Source: Tritrichomonas musculus
Taxonomy: Eukaryota; Parabasalia; Tritrichomonadida; Tritrichomonadidae
Assembly: GCA_039105265.1 (NCBI GenBank)
Contig: JAPFFF010000042.1
Coordinates: 434,001 to 498,000 of the forward strand
Length of the DNA stretch: 64,000 nucleotides
Direction: 5' to 3'
Under the pieces are notes generated by a model. It did not search any database, was not told the origin of the DNA, and was given only the letters and a program-made list of their open reading frames with translations. The stretch's first letter is position 1. Each line of letters begins with the position of its first letter. The position numbers were made by a program, and so were the translations under genes. This document shows, one piece after another, positions 9,907 to 18,833 of the stretch.

Positions 9907-12543
9907 ATGACAAATATTAAAAAATACGCGTATTCAGAGATTTTATCTTTTTACTCGCCATGTGATCCTCCTCAAGACTTTCAAAGCGACTGTCCAGTCT
10001 TTACTTCTGAATCTCAAGGTCCAGTTGTTATCTCAAATTTTAAACCAAACCCAAATTTTGGTGCTAAACCTTTCAATTTTGTTCCAAAAAAAACTAGAAG
10101 TAGTGATAGCAGTAATGATAATATGCAGAAACCAGCTCAAGTTTCAAAAGTTATTGATTTCAGACCGCAAAATATTAAAGACGAAAAAAATGGTGCTCCC
10201 TCCGAAAACAAAAATAATGATACTGGTAATATTTCACTTAATCCAAATTACGCAAACCCACCCAGTAAATACAGGTTTCGGCCTGAATCAATCACAAAGC
10301 CATTATCATCTTCTGCTCCTCCTACTTCAATTAATGAATCTAAACCAAATTCTAGCCAAATTCAAAATGATATTAATAGATTTGAATTTAAACCACAAAG
10401 AGAAGAGCCAAAAAAGCAGGCTGTTCAAAAAAGCGCAAATGATAATACTGAAGAAATTCAGAAATTTGAACCAAAAAAAGATGTAAACCAGCAAGATAAG
10501 GAGCAAACTGAACAAAAGAAAATAGATACTCAAAATGAAAAGGTTAATAAAGATAATAATCGATTTTTTTTCAGACCGCAAAAAGAAGGAAAAGAAAATG
10601 AAACTCCAAAAAACACTACTACTGAAGATAGTTTGGCAGAAGAAAAAAAATCAGATGATCAAAAAGAATTGTTGTCCAACGAAAATAAAAAAGGAACTCC
10701 TTGGGCAAGCATATCAATAAAACCTCAAAAAAAGAATAATGGGCCAGAAAAAATCAACAATGCGCAACTTCAATTGCAAAAAGAGATTGACAACTCGCTA
10801 ATTTCATCAAAGAATAATTCATCCGATGAGCCTCAAAAAAGCAGAATAAATTCTGGTTTTGCTCCTAAAAAATTAGATCAAGCTTATGAAGCTCCAGAAC
10901 CTCCAACAGAGAATCAGTCAAAGCCAAAATCAAAGCATAAAACAACAACTAACTTTGATGATATTGAAAAAGAAGAGAAAAATCAGCCACAGCCGCAACA
11001 ACAACCTAAGAAAAGTCTCTTTGAAACCCTTATTGAACAAGAAAAGCAAAATAAAAGTAAAACAATCCAAAAAGAAGTTGAAAAACTAGAAGATGAACCT
11101 CCAAAAAAGCGATTACAAGTGGCTTCTTTTAAGCCTAAGCAAACAAACGAATATTTCGATGGTCAATCAATTGATGAATTAAATAAAGCTAGCAATACTA
11201 ATCGGCAAGAAGTCAAATCTGGTTTTAGTGCTTTAATGGAGCAAGAGAAAATTACTTCAGAAAGAGAAAAAAAGGAAAAAGAAATTGCAAAGCAGAAAAA
11301 TGATACAGTCAAGAAACCTTCTATTGTTGATATCTTAATTGCAGAAACAATTCAAGAAAAATCAAAAGAAAAGCCTAAAACTAACGAAGAAGAAATTCCT
11401 GTAGAAAAAGAGAAAACGCCTTTGAATCAAGGATTCAAACCTTTAAAGGCAACCTCTTCTTATGAAGCTCCATCAATTGAAGAAATTGAGAATTTTTCAA
11501 AACAACAGCAGAAAAAGACAACTTTCTCAGAAGCTCTTGCAAATCAAAAACAAGATCAAACTAAAAGTCAAAATACCAAGGCAAAGCCAAGCTTTGATGA
11601 ACTACAAAAGAGAGAAGCTGCTAAACAGCCTCCGACTAAAAAGCAAGGATCTTTTTCAAATGCTCCTTCTTTCTTTGATATTTTAATGAAAGAAGAAAAG
11701 AAAGAAAAAGAAATTGCACAAAGTTCAAAAACTAATGATATTAGTCAAGAAACTGAAACAACTCAGAAAATTTCAGCTGGATTTAATCCAAAGCGTAACA
11801 AACCAGAAACAGGCTCCTTTTCAGAAATGCTAGATAAAGAGAAAAAATTACAAAAAGAAAAGCAATCAAAAAGCAATACCAATGCGCCAGTTAATGTTAA
11901 AGTCAATACTAATACTGGTTCTAAACGGACAGGTAACTATCCAAGTTTCGCGCAATTAATTAATGATGAAGCAAGAATTGAAGAGCAGAGATCAACACCT
12001 CTTCCTCAATTCGGGGGAGGTATTATAAGCGGTAAAAATTCTAGTTTCCAACAAAAAATCGCTGATGAAGAACTTAAAGCAGATGCATCTACTATTGGTG
12101 ATATTGTTAACGTACAGGGTGAATTACCAAAGAAATGGGTTAATAAAAAGAATAATAGAGGAAAAAAGAGAGGTGGAAAAAGTGGAAAAACTGATGAAAA
12201 CTCTGAATTCTTCTGGGGAACTGCAGATTTAAATGACGATTCAGATGACGATCAAAACGGTCAAGATTGGCCTTCGGTTCAAGGGAAAAAAGAAGAAGAT
12301 ACAGAATCTTCATCTTTTGGATTTGCGAGCAACTCACGTCCTACCACAAAAGATAGTCGAGTTTCTTGGTTGTCAAAAGTTCTTGAAGATGAACTTGGAG
12401 AAGAAAATCCCTGGGAATTTGCTGAATCTCTTGTTCACAAATCTAAACCAGAGATGATTAGATTCTTGTCTACGATCACATTCGATCAGCAGGAAGCTTC
12501 AAATATAGCAAACAGATTCTTCCAAATGTTTCCTGCTAAATGA
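9907..12543 (+). CDS. Disordered protein with repeated short linear motifs and a possible eIF4E-binding site
   Basis: This 878-residue frame is taken from the first ATG (9907). The N-terminus KKYAYSEILSFY fits the eIF4E-binding consensus Y-x4-hydrophobic-hydrophobic and resembles the motif of GIGYF and 4E-T proteins. The body is hydrophilic, rich in Lys, Glu, Gln and Asn, and certainly disordered. Two short motifs recur. One is F-x-P-[KRQ]-[KRQ] (GFAPKK, SFKPKQ, GFKPLK, GFNPKR). The other is an amphipathic S-F-x-x-[LI]-x-x-x-E-x (SLFETLIEQEK, GFSALMEQEK, SFFDILMKEEK, SFSEMLDKEK, SFAQLINDEA). The C-terminal about 60 residues (from SWLSKVLEDEL) look folded and helical. A role in mRNA translation or decay is inference; no catalytic domain is seen. 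Confidence 0.85.
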   Translation: MTNIKKYAYSEILSFYSPCDPPQDFQSDCPVFTSESQGPVVISNFKPNPNFGAKPFNFVPKKTRSSDSSNDNMQKPAQVSKVIDFRPQNIKDEKNGAPSENKNNDTGNISLNPNYANPPSKYRFRPESITKPLSSSAPPTSINESKPNSSQIQNDINRFEFKPQREEPKKQAVQKSANDNTEEIQKFEPKKDVNQQDKEQTEQKKIDTQNEKVNKDNNRFFFRPQKEGKENETPKNTTTEDSLAEEKKSDDQKELLSNENKKGTPWASISIKPQKKNNGPEKINNAQLQLQKEIDNSLISSKNNSSDEPQKSRINSGFAPKKLDQAYEAPEPPTENQSKPKSKHKTTTNFDDIEKEEKNQPQPQQQPKKSLFETLIEQEKQNKSKTIQKEVEKLEDEPPKKRLQVASFKPKQTNEYFDGQSIDELNKASNTNRQEVKSGFSALMEQEKITSEREKKEKEIAKQKNDTVKKPSIVDILIAETIQEKSKEKPKTNEEEIPVEKEKTPLNQGFKPLKATSSYEAPSIEEIENFSKQQQKKTTFSEALANQKQDQTKSQNTKAKPSFDELQKREAAKQPPTKKQGSFSNAPSFFDILMKEEKKEKEIAQSSKTNDISQETETTQKISAGFNPKRNKPETGSFSEMLDKEKKLQKEKQSKSNTNAPVNVKVNTNTGSKRTGNYPSFAQLINDEARIEEQRSTPLPQFGGGIISGKNSSFQQKIADEELKADASTIGDIVNVQGELPKKWVNKKNNRGKKRGGKSGKTDENSEFFWGTADLNDDSDDDQNGQDWPSVQGKKEEDTESSSFGFASNSRPTTKDSRVSWLSKVLEDELGEENPWEFAESLVHKSKPEMIRFLSTITFDQQEASNIANRFFQMFPAK

Positions 12544-12786
12544 ATTTTGAAGAATATCAGATTATTATATGTATTATACTGATATTATATGATGTTATTA
12601 AAAATTTTTTATGGATACTCATTTCTTGGTATAGATTAAAATAAGATTTATTTGAGAAATTGGCATTTGAGCTTATCGTTTTCTATTTTTCTTTCTTTTG
12701 TTTGGTTTTTATTTGAAAATGAAAAAAAATCGATGTTAAAAGAAAAGTATTTAATATCTATAATACAATAAAATAATATATGGTGC
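12544..12786. other. Intergenic between convergent genes
   Basis: This AT-rich spacer lies between the ends of two convergent genes. No gene is seen in it. Confidence 0.6.
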
Positions 12787-13956
12787 TTATTCGTCTGATT
12801 CTTCAGGATCTGGTAAGCGAAACTCATCTTTATTTTTATCTTTGAATACAACTAAATTTAGTTGATAAGCTACATTTGCCATTGCAAGTTTTTCAAATAT
12901 CAAATTTGAAAGTTCTAACACTGTATCTTCATATGAATAATCGCCAAAAAGGCAAAGAGCGCTTTGAAAATAATTTATTGGCAGTCTATTAGTGTCCGAA
13001 TAGTCAAAAGCCATTTGTAAAATTCTTCTCATGAGTATTCTTCTTGAATAAACGATCATTTCCCAAATTCCGTAGTGAATTAAAAATAATTGCTTATTAT
13101 TCAATTCTTGGTTAAAAAGCGTTAAGTTTCCTGTTGAAATTGCCGTCGTAAAATTTGAATATAGATTATAAAGATCATATTTCTTTAGGAGTTCATCTGT
13201 TGGTATTTGGCCAAACGAAAGACTGACTGGTATAAAATGAAGAAGTACAAGTCTCCTATCTTTTTTATAATTAAGTGGTATATATTGAAGAGATTTTTTA
13301 AACTCTTGGTATGCTGAATTTCGATGGCCATATACCATATCAACTTTTCCTTTTAAAAAGTAGAATGTAGCTAATTCGCCTACATTATATGAATCTGAAT
13401 TAATTTCCTCTGGTTGATCTAGTGAGCCAAATGCTGTTTCAGCATTGTCGTAATTATCGTGTAAGAGATTAATTCTTGCAATCGCATTGACTACTGCTAA
13501 AGTTGGATTATTTGAAGCCATTTGTATTTTAGCTTTTTGGATCAATATTGAATTGTTAATTCTCCTCAATAGAGTAGTGACATCATTATACAATGTGTCG
13601 TTAGAAGAGAAATATAAGCATGTTTGGCTAATTGTTCTATATATAGAACAGCAAATCTCGATATCTATTTGATTTCTACACTGAAGTAAAAGAGATGTAG
13701 CTTTTGAAAAATATTTAAACTCTTCAGTTGTATTTCCATCTGCGGTAATCATGCCTTTCGCACAAAGTGTCATATTTGCGATATTGATAAGGATATCATC
13801 CCATGGTTTTGTTCGAATTCGAGTTTTCACTATATGCGGATTTTCTGCAATTTCTCGTAATGAATTATATGATTTATTAATGAAATTTATATCAAATATC
13901 TTTGACAATAAATTTGGATCATTGTTTTCTACTGCTGAAGCGAGTAATTCAATCAT
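12787..13956 (-). CDS. PCI-domain protein, PCID2/Thp1 (TREX-2) like
   Basis: The protein is 389 residues from the first ATG (13956; a TTG lies two codons upstream). It is helical throughout. The C-terminal half shows the PCID2/Thp1/CSN12 pattern: a TPR-like helical run, then HFIPVSLSFGQIPTDELL (equivalent of the family's Y-L-P-V-K-L stretch), then the PCI winged-helix core around YSNFTTAISTGNLTLF and IVYSRRILMRRIL. The family couples transcription to mRNA export at the nuclear pore as part of TREX-2. Its length is close to human PCID2. It is head-to-head with the EFCAB10-like gene, with 107 bp between start codons. CSN12-like identity is the main alternative, since the two are paralogous. Confidence 0.8.
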   Translation of the reverse strand: MIELLASAVENNDPNLLSKIFDINFINKSYNSLREIAENPHIVKTRIRTKPWDDILINIANMTLCAKGMITADGNTTEEFKYFSKATSLLLQCRNQIDIEICCSIYRTISQTCLYFSSNDTLYNDVTTLLRRINNSILIQKAKIQMASNNPTLAVVNAIARINLLHDNYDNAETAFGSLDQPEEINSDSYNVGELATFYFLKGKVDMVYGHRNSAYQEFKKSLQYIPLNYKKDRRLVLLHFIPVSLSFGQIPTDELLKKYDLYNLYSNFTTAISTGNLTLFNQELNNKQLFLIHYGIWEMIVYSRRILMRRILQMAFDYSDTNRLPINYFQSALCLFGDYSYEDTVLELSNLIFEKLAMANVAYQLNLVVFKDKNKDEFRLPDPEESDE

Positions 13957-14063
13957 ATCCAAAAAGTATAAAATTTCTCTTTAATTTTTCATTAGTGTCA
14001 CACCAAATTTTTCAATAATTTTTTTATAATGAAAAAACGTTATAATTTTTGATATCAATACTT
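13957..14063. promoter_or_regulatory. Compact bidirectional promoter region
   Basis: A spacer of 107 bp separates two opposite start codons and must contain both promoters. It carries a single AACGTTAT motif near 14037 and is otherwise A/T runs. Confidence 0.5.
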
Positions 14064-14462
14064 ATGACTCATAATCCAGATAGCGCACGTGCATATATTA
14101 CCCAAAAGCATATCTTACAGCTCATGCAGGCGCTTACAACTGCAATTGCATACTCAAAGCCTGAAGATCCAGTTTCATTCATTACACAAGTTCTTACTGA
14201 TTTAAAGGAAGCACGAGATAATAATGGCCCTATTTTTGTCTGTTTTACGCCTGAAAATGTTAAGGCCATGTGGAGTGTTCTTGATCCTTTTGAAAAAGGT
14301 TCAATTACTCGTCCTCAACTTGAAGGCGCAATGTTAAATTTTGGTACTGACAATGAGCTTATTCCAACAATTATTGGAGAAAATAATGGCCCTTTCAATT
14401 TTGACGATTTTTCAAATATGATTCAACAAGGAATACGCCAAACATTATTAACTCCAGCTTAA
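14064..14462 (+). CDS. EFCAB10-like RIIa/DPY-30 plus EF-hand-like protein
   Basis: The protein is 132 residues from ATG 14064 (a TTG lies upstream in frame). Residues about 8-50 (AYITQKHILQLMQALTTAIA onward) form an RIIa/DPY-30-type dimerisation helix pair. The rest, including NVKAMWSVLDPFEKGSITRP, is a degenerate EF-hand with D-P-F-E-K-G-S at the loop position, so calcium binding is doubtful. The order and length match human EFCAB10. RIIa/DPY-30 proteins dock on axonemal scaffolds, which suggests a flagellar role, in keeping with CFAP58 elsewhere in the window. Confidence 0.8.
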   Translation: MTHNPDSARAYITQKHILQLMQALTTAIAYSKPEDPVSFITQVLTDLKEARDNNGPIFVCFTPENVKAMWSVLDPFEKGSITRPQLEGAMLNFGTDNELIPTIIGENNGPFNFDDFSNMIQQGIRQTLLTPA

Positions 14463-14887
14463 AAGAATTAGATTGTTGTTGTTGTCAATAATGTTTTACC
14501 GACTATATTTTTTAATAAAATGATTTTTTTTTTTTTTATTATTATTATTTTCTTTGATATAATAGAAAAGTATGAAATATTAGATGTTTAATTGCTGTTT
14601 GTCTATAAAATTATATTATGAACTTTATAAGTAGCCATTTTGGAAATGTTATTGCAAAATAAAATTATCCCAAAAAAATTTACATGTGTAATTTATGAAT
14701 AAAAATGCACTACTTTTAATATGAATATTCATATTCATAAATAAATATCAATTTTTGCTGTTTATTATTTAGATACATTTGATAAAATCGTTTGATCAAA
14801 TTCCTTAAAAAGCAAATGATAAAAGTATTCCATAGCTATTATTTTTCATATAAATTTTATTCACAAACTATGATACATTGCAGATAA
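14463..14887. other. Intergenic, AT-rich
   Basis: The spacer holds a T-run near 14525-14537 and no recognisable gene or RNA. It lies between convergent genes. Confidence 0.5.
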
Positions 14888-15256
14888 TTATGTATATTTG
14901 GTTGAATCGGTTGGGAGTTGTTCTTCGACTTTGTGGAGAGATTCCCATGCATGTTCTGTTTCTTTAACTAATGAATCCATGTCATCAAGGTTCCTTTGTA
15001 ATCGTATTATAGCAGTATTGAGTTTTGAATATTCTGTATTAGCTTTATTAATGCGCCCTTTTACAGAAATAAGGCGTGAATGAAGATTTTTTGTTTCTTC
15101 ATCAAGAGAAGAGTTTGAAGGTAATAATTCTTTAAATTCTTTTAAGCGTGCATCAAGATAATAAAGAGGAACTGAATATTGAGCTAAATCTTCTGAATTT
15201 AAAGAATATTCAGATTTCAAAATTTTCGTAAAAGGTTGTAAGTTGAGTCTATTCAT
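14888..15256 (-). CDS. Small coiled-coil protein, unknown
   Basis: This is a 122-residue frame with an ATG start at 15256. From about residue 30 onward it is continuous amphipathic helix with heptad-like leucines (RLISVKGRINKANTEYSKL, IIRLQRNLDDMDSLV), so a coiled coil is likely. The size and style resemble small subunits of tethering, BLOC-1 or kinetochore complexes, but no family signature is seen. Its codon use is like that of its neighbours. Its stop lies between the EFCAB10-like gene and the next minus-strand gene. Confidence 0.65.
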   Translation of the reverse strand: MNRLNLQPFTKILKSEYSLNSEDLAQYSVPLYYLDARLKEFKELLPSNSSLDEETKNLHSRLISVKGRINKANTEYSKLNTAIIRLQRNLDDMDSLVKETEHAWESLHKVEEQLPTDSTKYT

Positions 15257-15373
15257 TTGTAAATTGATTTTGATTGGTCACTTTTTGAGTATACATTAAA
15301 ATACCAAAAAGAATTTAAAAAAATAAATTTAATTTATTTAAAAAGAAAAAATAACAAATTTTAATTGTTTGTA

Positions 15374-16024
15374 TTATAAAAGATTTCGCCGAGCAAGAAT
15401 TTCTTCTTCTTGAATCTGTGATCTGAGCTTTTTAAGAATAGCGCCTTCAAGTTTTGCAGGGAAATTTGTTAGCTTAAAAGTAATTCTTTTTGTCAAAATC
15501 GTGGGAATAAATGAGATTAAATGGAGGCATATCCAAAGGTATAATGCGTCGCCCATTTTATATATGGAGTAGAAAGTAAAGGATAAAATTAGAGCCATAA
15601 CTGATATATCAATAAAGTCGCCTTTTTTAACTGCTCGTATATAATAATCGAGCCATTGATTTACTTCAAGCATAACAATTGAAACAAGAACGCATAAATG
15701 ATCGAGAGGAAGTGGCTTAGAAATGAGATATTTTTCTTGTTTGGGTTTAAAATTAAAGCAATTGTAAACTTTCATTAAATAATCATGATATAATTCTGGT
15801 GGAATCATCTTAATAGATACAAAAAGGAAAAAAAGTGAATATATTGAAAAGTGAAGAGAATATATGATTAGAAATAATATATTGCACGCAATATATAAAA
15901 TGAAAGATCGAATTGGTTTAACAAATAAGACAGCATTTTGTAAAACCATAATATATTCTTCATCTGGTTTTAGTTGATGATAGAGCGACGAGGCAATTCT
16001 AACCGCAGCATCTTCTGGAATCAT
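15374..16024 (-). CDS. Membrane protein with two hydrophobic hairpins, reticulon-like
   Basis: The protein is 216 residues from ATG 16024. It has two long hydrophobic stretches: about residues 38-72 (rich in I, L, F, Y) and about 140-176. A cytosol-like loop of about 65 residues lies between them, and the tail is charged (KLRSQIQEEEILARR). Two hairpins with this spacing are the layout of reticulon-homology proteins (reticulon, FAM134, ARL6IP1) that curve ER tubules. The assignment rests on topology, not on a signature motif. No signal peptide is seen. Confidence 0.6.
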   Translation of the reverse strand: MIPEDAAVRIASSLYHQLKPDEEYIMVLQNAVLFVKPIRSFILYIACNILFLIIYSLHFSIYSLFFLFVSIKMIPPELYHDYLMKVYNCFNFKPKQEKYLISKPLPLDHLCVLVSIVMLEVNQWLDYYIRAVKKGDFIDISVMALILSFTFYSIYKMGDALYLWICLHLISFIPTILTKRITFKLTNFPAKLEGAILKKLRSQIQEEEILARRNLL

Positions 16025-16169
16025 TTCGAAAGCGTAGTAATTTGAATCTATTCTATTGAATAATTTATTTTGGATAGAATGGACAAATAACTTATGAAAT
16101 TTAAAAAATAGAATATTTTTAAAATATCTCCTTAAAAAAATAAATTAATTTGTCTATGCATGATTAATT

Positions 16170-16700
16170 AAATATATTTAATACTGTTATATAAAAATAA
16201 ATTGATATAATCCCTTTAGTAACACCATCCTTTTGATGTTCTGAATCATCAAAAGCTTGTATCTCTCTTTCTATAAATTGCTTTTGATTTACAGCTGTCA
16301 TTGTTTTTCTACTACTAACACATCTTTGAATAAAATTCTGCTTTTTGCTACCTAATTGATAACGGCATTCAAAACAGCCATTTTTATTATCGAAATGATA
16401 TCAATAGAAGAGATTATGATGTAGTTATTAAAGCTCAATATTTCTGTATCTGTTTGTCTGAGCTTATCTTATTTCATAATATTAATCATTCCTTCATTAT
16501 AAATGCTACTTTTTGACATTTCATAAGTTTTGCTTGCTTTCATCTTTGTCATTTTTCTCTTTTCTAAGAAACAAATAGGAGTAGGTTTCCATGAGCCCAG
16601 TAGCTCATGTCAACTCGAACTTCTGTTAATCTAAAACACTTGTTTCCACTTGACACAAAATAAAAGTGAAATGATAAAAATAAAGCGCAAAGAAATGGAG
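16170..16700 (-). pseudogene. Decayed coding remnants, unassigned
   Basis: Read on the minus strand, 16170-16395 stays open for about 75 codons and contains a Cys-x-x-Cys (GCFECR) followed by a charged helical stretch ending near GIISIYF. Farther right (to about 16700) open stretches are shorter and in different frames. The composition is less extreme than true intergenic DNA here. I read this as old coding sequence that has lost function. I cannot name the family; it may belong with the accessory elements to its right. Confidence 0.35.
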
Positions 16701-17019
16701 AAAAAATTAATTTTTATTAATAGCATTCTTATTGGAGGTACTTATTGACATCATCATCATGCTTTCTTCTTTGATGCCTTCGGTTGGTGGTGTCGATGAA
16801 TTGAATTTTGGGAAGTTGTAGGGATAAGTGTCTTTCTTCTTTAGCTCGGCATCCCTTTGGTACTTTTTGGTGTATAATATTTACTTGGGAGTCTTTGTTT
16901 TATCATCTTCATCACCAAAGTTTCTGAACATGTCAAGTACTTTCTTTCCTACAAGAGATAAGAGTTGATAAAGATGATAGAGTACATTTCAAAGATGCTT
17001 GTTATATTTTTCAAATATA

Positions 17020-18244
17020 GGTTGTCTCAAAATATCGTAGCATCTCAATGCCATTAAATATTCATTTCACTATTTTTATATATCAATAATTGAACATTGT
17101 GTAGATTTTAAATTAATAAATAAAATGCCAAAATCTTTGGCGGTTTTGACAAAAATAATCATTTATATTAATATTTTTATACGTTTAACAATTTTATACG
17201 TTTAACATTTTTATACGTTTAATTTTTTCAAAATGAATTTAGATCTTAGATCAATTGTGCTCTTTCTTGATTTACAAGGCAAATCAAAAAAAGCTATTGA
17301 AATAGAAATAAATAACACACTTCAAAAAAAAAAAAAAAGAAATAGCCTATTCAACAGCAACTAAGTACCTAAGAGAAAATTTTTTTCTTCAAACAATAAG
17401 GACAATGAAAATTCAAACGAAAATTTTGAGCATTTGCTCTTTCAGCAAATAATTTTGAAAGTCCTTAAAGATTATCCATTTAGCAGTATTAGAGAAATTG
17501 AAGACATGACTGACATTACAAAAAGTTGCCAGAGTGGAGTTAGCAAAAACCCTATTATCGACTCTCGAAAAAGCATGGCATCAAAGTTACCATTATTTTT
17601 TTACAGGTGATGAGTCATGGATATACTTATCAAATGATCATAAGCTTCAATGGGTTCAAGAGGGAGAAAGCCCTTCAACAAGGGAGGAAAAAAATGATTG
17701 GATCGAAAAAGTTCATGTTGACAGTTTTTTGGAATACAGAAGGTTTTATAATAATTGATTTGTTACCAGAAGGCTTGAAATTCAATTCTGAATGTTTTAT
17801 AAATAATATTCTTGAAAAAATTTATCAAATTACATCAGATTTGCGTTTAAAAAGCTGTCGCAAAATTACACTTCATTTCGACAATGCTCGAGTTAATACT
17901 GCACGAAAGGTGATTCAATTCATGGATCTTTATCAAATGAAGAGAACACCTCACCTACCTTTCTCCCCATATATTGCTGCCTCAGATTTTTATCTCTTTG
18001 GATTTCTGAAAGACAGGCTGGCAGGACAAGTATTGAGTCGGCAAATGAACTTTTTGAGGGCATCACTCAAATTTTGAATAAAATTCCACAAGAAACATTA
18101 AAAAATGTGTTTTGTGAATGGAAAGAAAGGCTCAGACAAGTAATCGAAAAAAATGGTGAACACATATAATAAAAAATATTTAAATAATATTCAATTTATT
18201 TATTTTAACTACACATTGAGATGCTATGATATTTTGGGACAACC
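17020..18244 (+). mobile_element. Mariner transposon 1, inactive copy
   Basis: Terminal inverted repeats of 31 bp (17020-17050 and 18214-18244; starts GGTTGTCTCAAAATATCG) match at 29 of 31 positions. They are flanked by TA on both sides (17018-17019 and 18245-18246), the mariner target duplication. The 1225-bp interior carries a plus-strand mariner transposase spread over several frames from about 17233 to 18168. Catalytic blocks are visible: GDESWIYL, then HFDNARVNTA and SPYIAASDFYLFG, with 34 residues between the last two Asp (DD34D). A homopolymer A run near 17324-17339 is one point where the frame changes. The copy cannot encode a full transposase. Confidence 0.9.
17233..18168 (+). pseudogene. 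Mariner transposase 1, frameshifted
   Basis: The N-terminal part starts with ATG at 17233 (MNLDLRSIVLFLDLQG) and passes a poly-A run where the frame is lost. The first catalytic Asp (DESW) lies near 17608. The second and third are in a frame running to 18077 (DNARVNTA; ASDFYLFG). The remaining C-terminal tail to about 18168 is in another frame. At least three frame changes separate the parts. The similarity to the intact mariner at 58424-59431 is at family level only, and the terminal repeats differ. Confidence 0.85.
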
Positions 18245-18480
18245 TATACCGAGACCAGGTTGGTATCTTTCTTGTTTTCTGGGCAACTTGTTCGAGGATG
18301 TTCTTGAGGTTATCAACTTCTTGTAGAACTATTTTGATTCTTGTTATTTTTTCACATATGAAGTTGCTTTTGAACTCTTCCCAACGACCTTCTAATGTGA
18401 GCAAGTTCAAGTATGTGTCGTGGAATTCATTAGGTGTGATGTTCTCTTTTTCAAGAGAGCTATGAAGTACTAGTAGTATA

Positions 18481-18690
18481 GTATAGGCAGTGGTTCGCTT
18501 CTCTCCCACCGCCTATACGCTCCGCAGCCAAGCTCAGGCACCCCTTCGCTTGGAGCTTCGCATACGGCCGCGGTCGCTATGTTCTCTCTGCCTATACCCT
18601 GTGTCAATTGGTCACGCTATGACACAATTTCCACAGGCTTCTATACTAGGCGTCAGATTTTGTGTCAGTAACGTGACCAAATATTTACCT
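18481..18690. promoter_or_regulatory. Cluster of inverted repeats between divergent accessory genes
   Basis: This unusually G+C-rich stretch has nested dyads. GTATAGGCAGTGG (18481-18493) pairs with CCACCGCCTATAC (18506-18518) with one mismatch. TGTGTCA (18600-18606) pairs with TGACACA (18620-18626). TTGGTCACG (18608-18616) pairs with CGTGACCAA (18672-18680). Another TGTGTCA lies at 18661 and another GCCTATAC at 18590. It sits just upstream of the helicase gene. It could be a bidirectional promoter, an operator or a replication origin. Confidence 0.55.
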
Positions 18691-18833
18691 TCATAAGTAT
18701 AATACAATTAAGAACCTAGTAAACATACAAACATCTACTTATCATTGCAAACACAACACCCTCATAAGCACAAATACACATCCAATTAAATACTCATCAT
18801 TTGTTTTCTTTTTTTGTTTTTATTCTTGTCCAA

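Larger units (their letters stand above)
16720..18509 (-). pseudogene. Broken unknown gene split by a mariner insertion
   Basis: Coding-like minus-strand sequence lies on both sides of the mariner: about 18247-18509 on one side and about 16720-17017 on the other. The right piece is helical and charged (NEFHDTYLNLLTLEGRWEEF). The left piece ends in a polar tail containing SSTPPTEGIKEES. There is no ATG at the upstream end and the frame is interrupted in several places besides the mariner. It starts at the palindrome cluster opposite the helicase gene, so both may once have belonged to one accessory element. The family is unknown. Confidence 0.45.
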
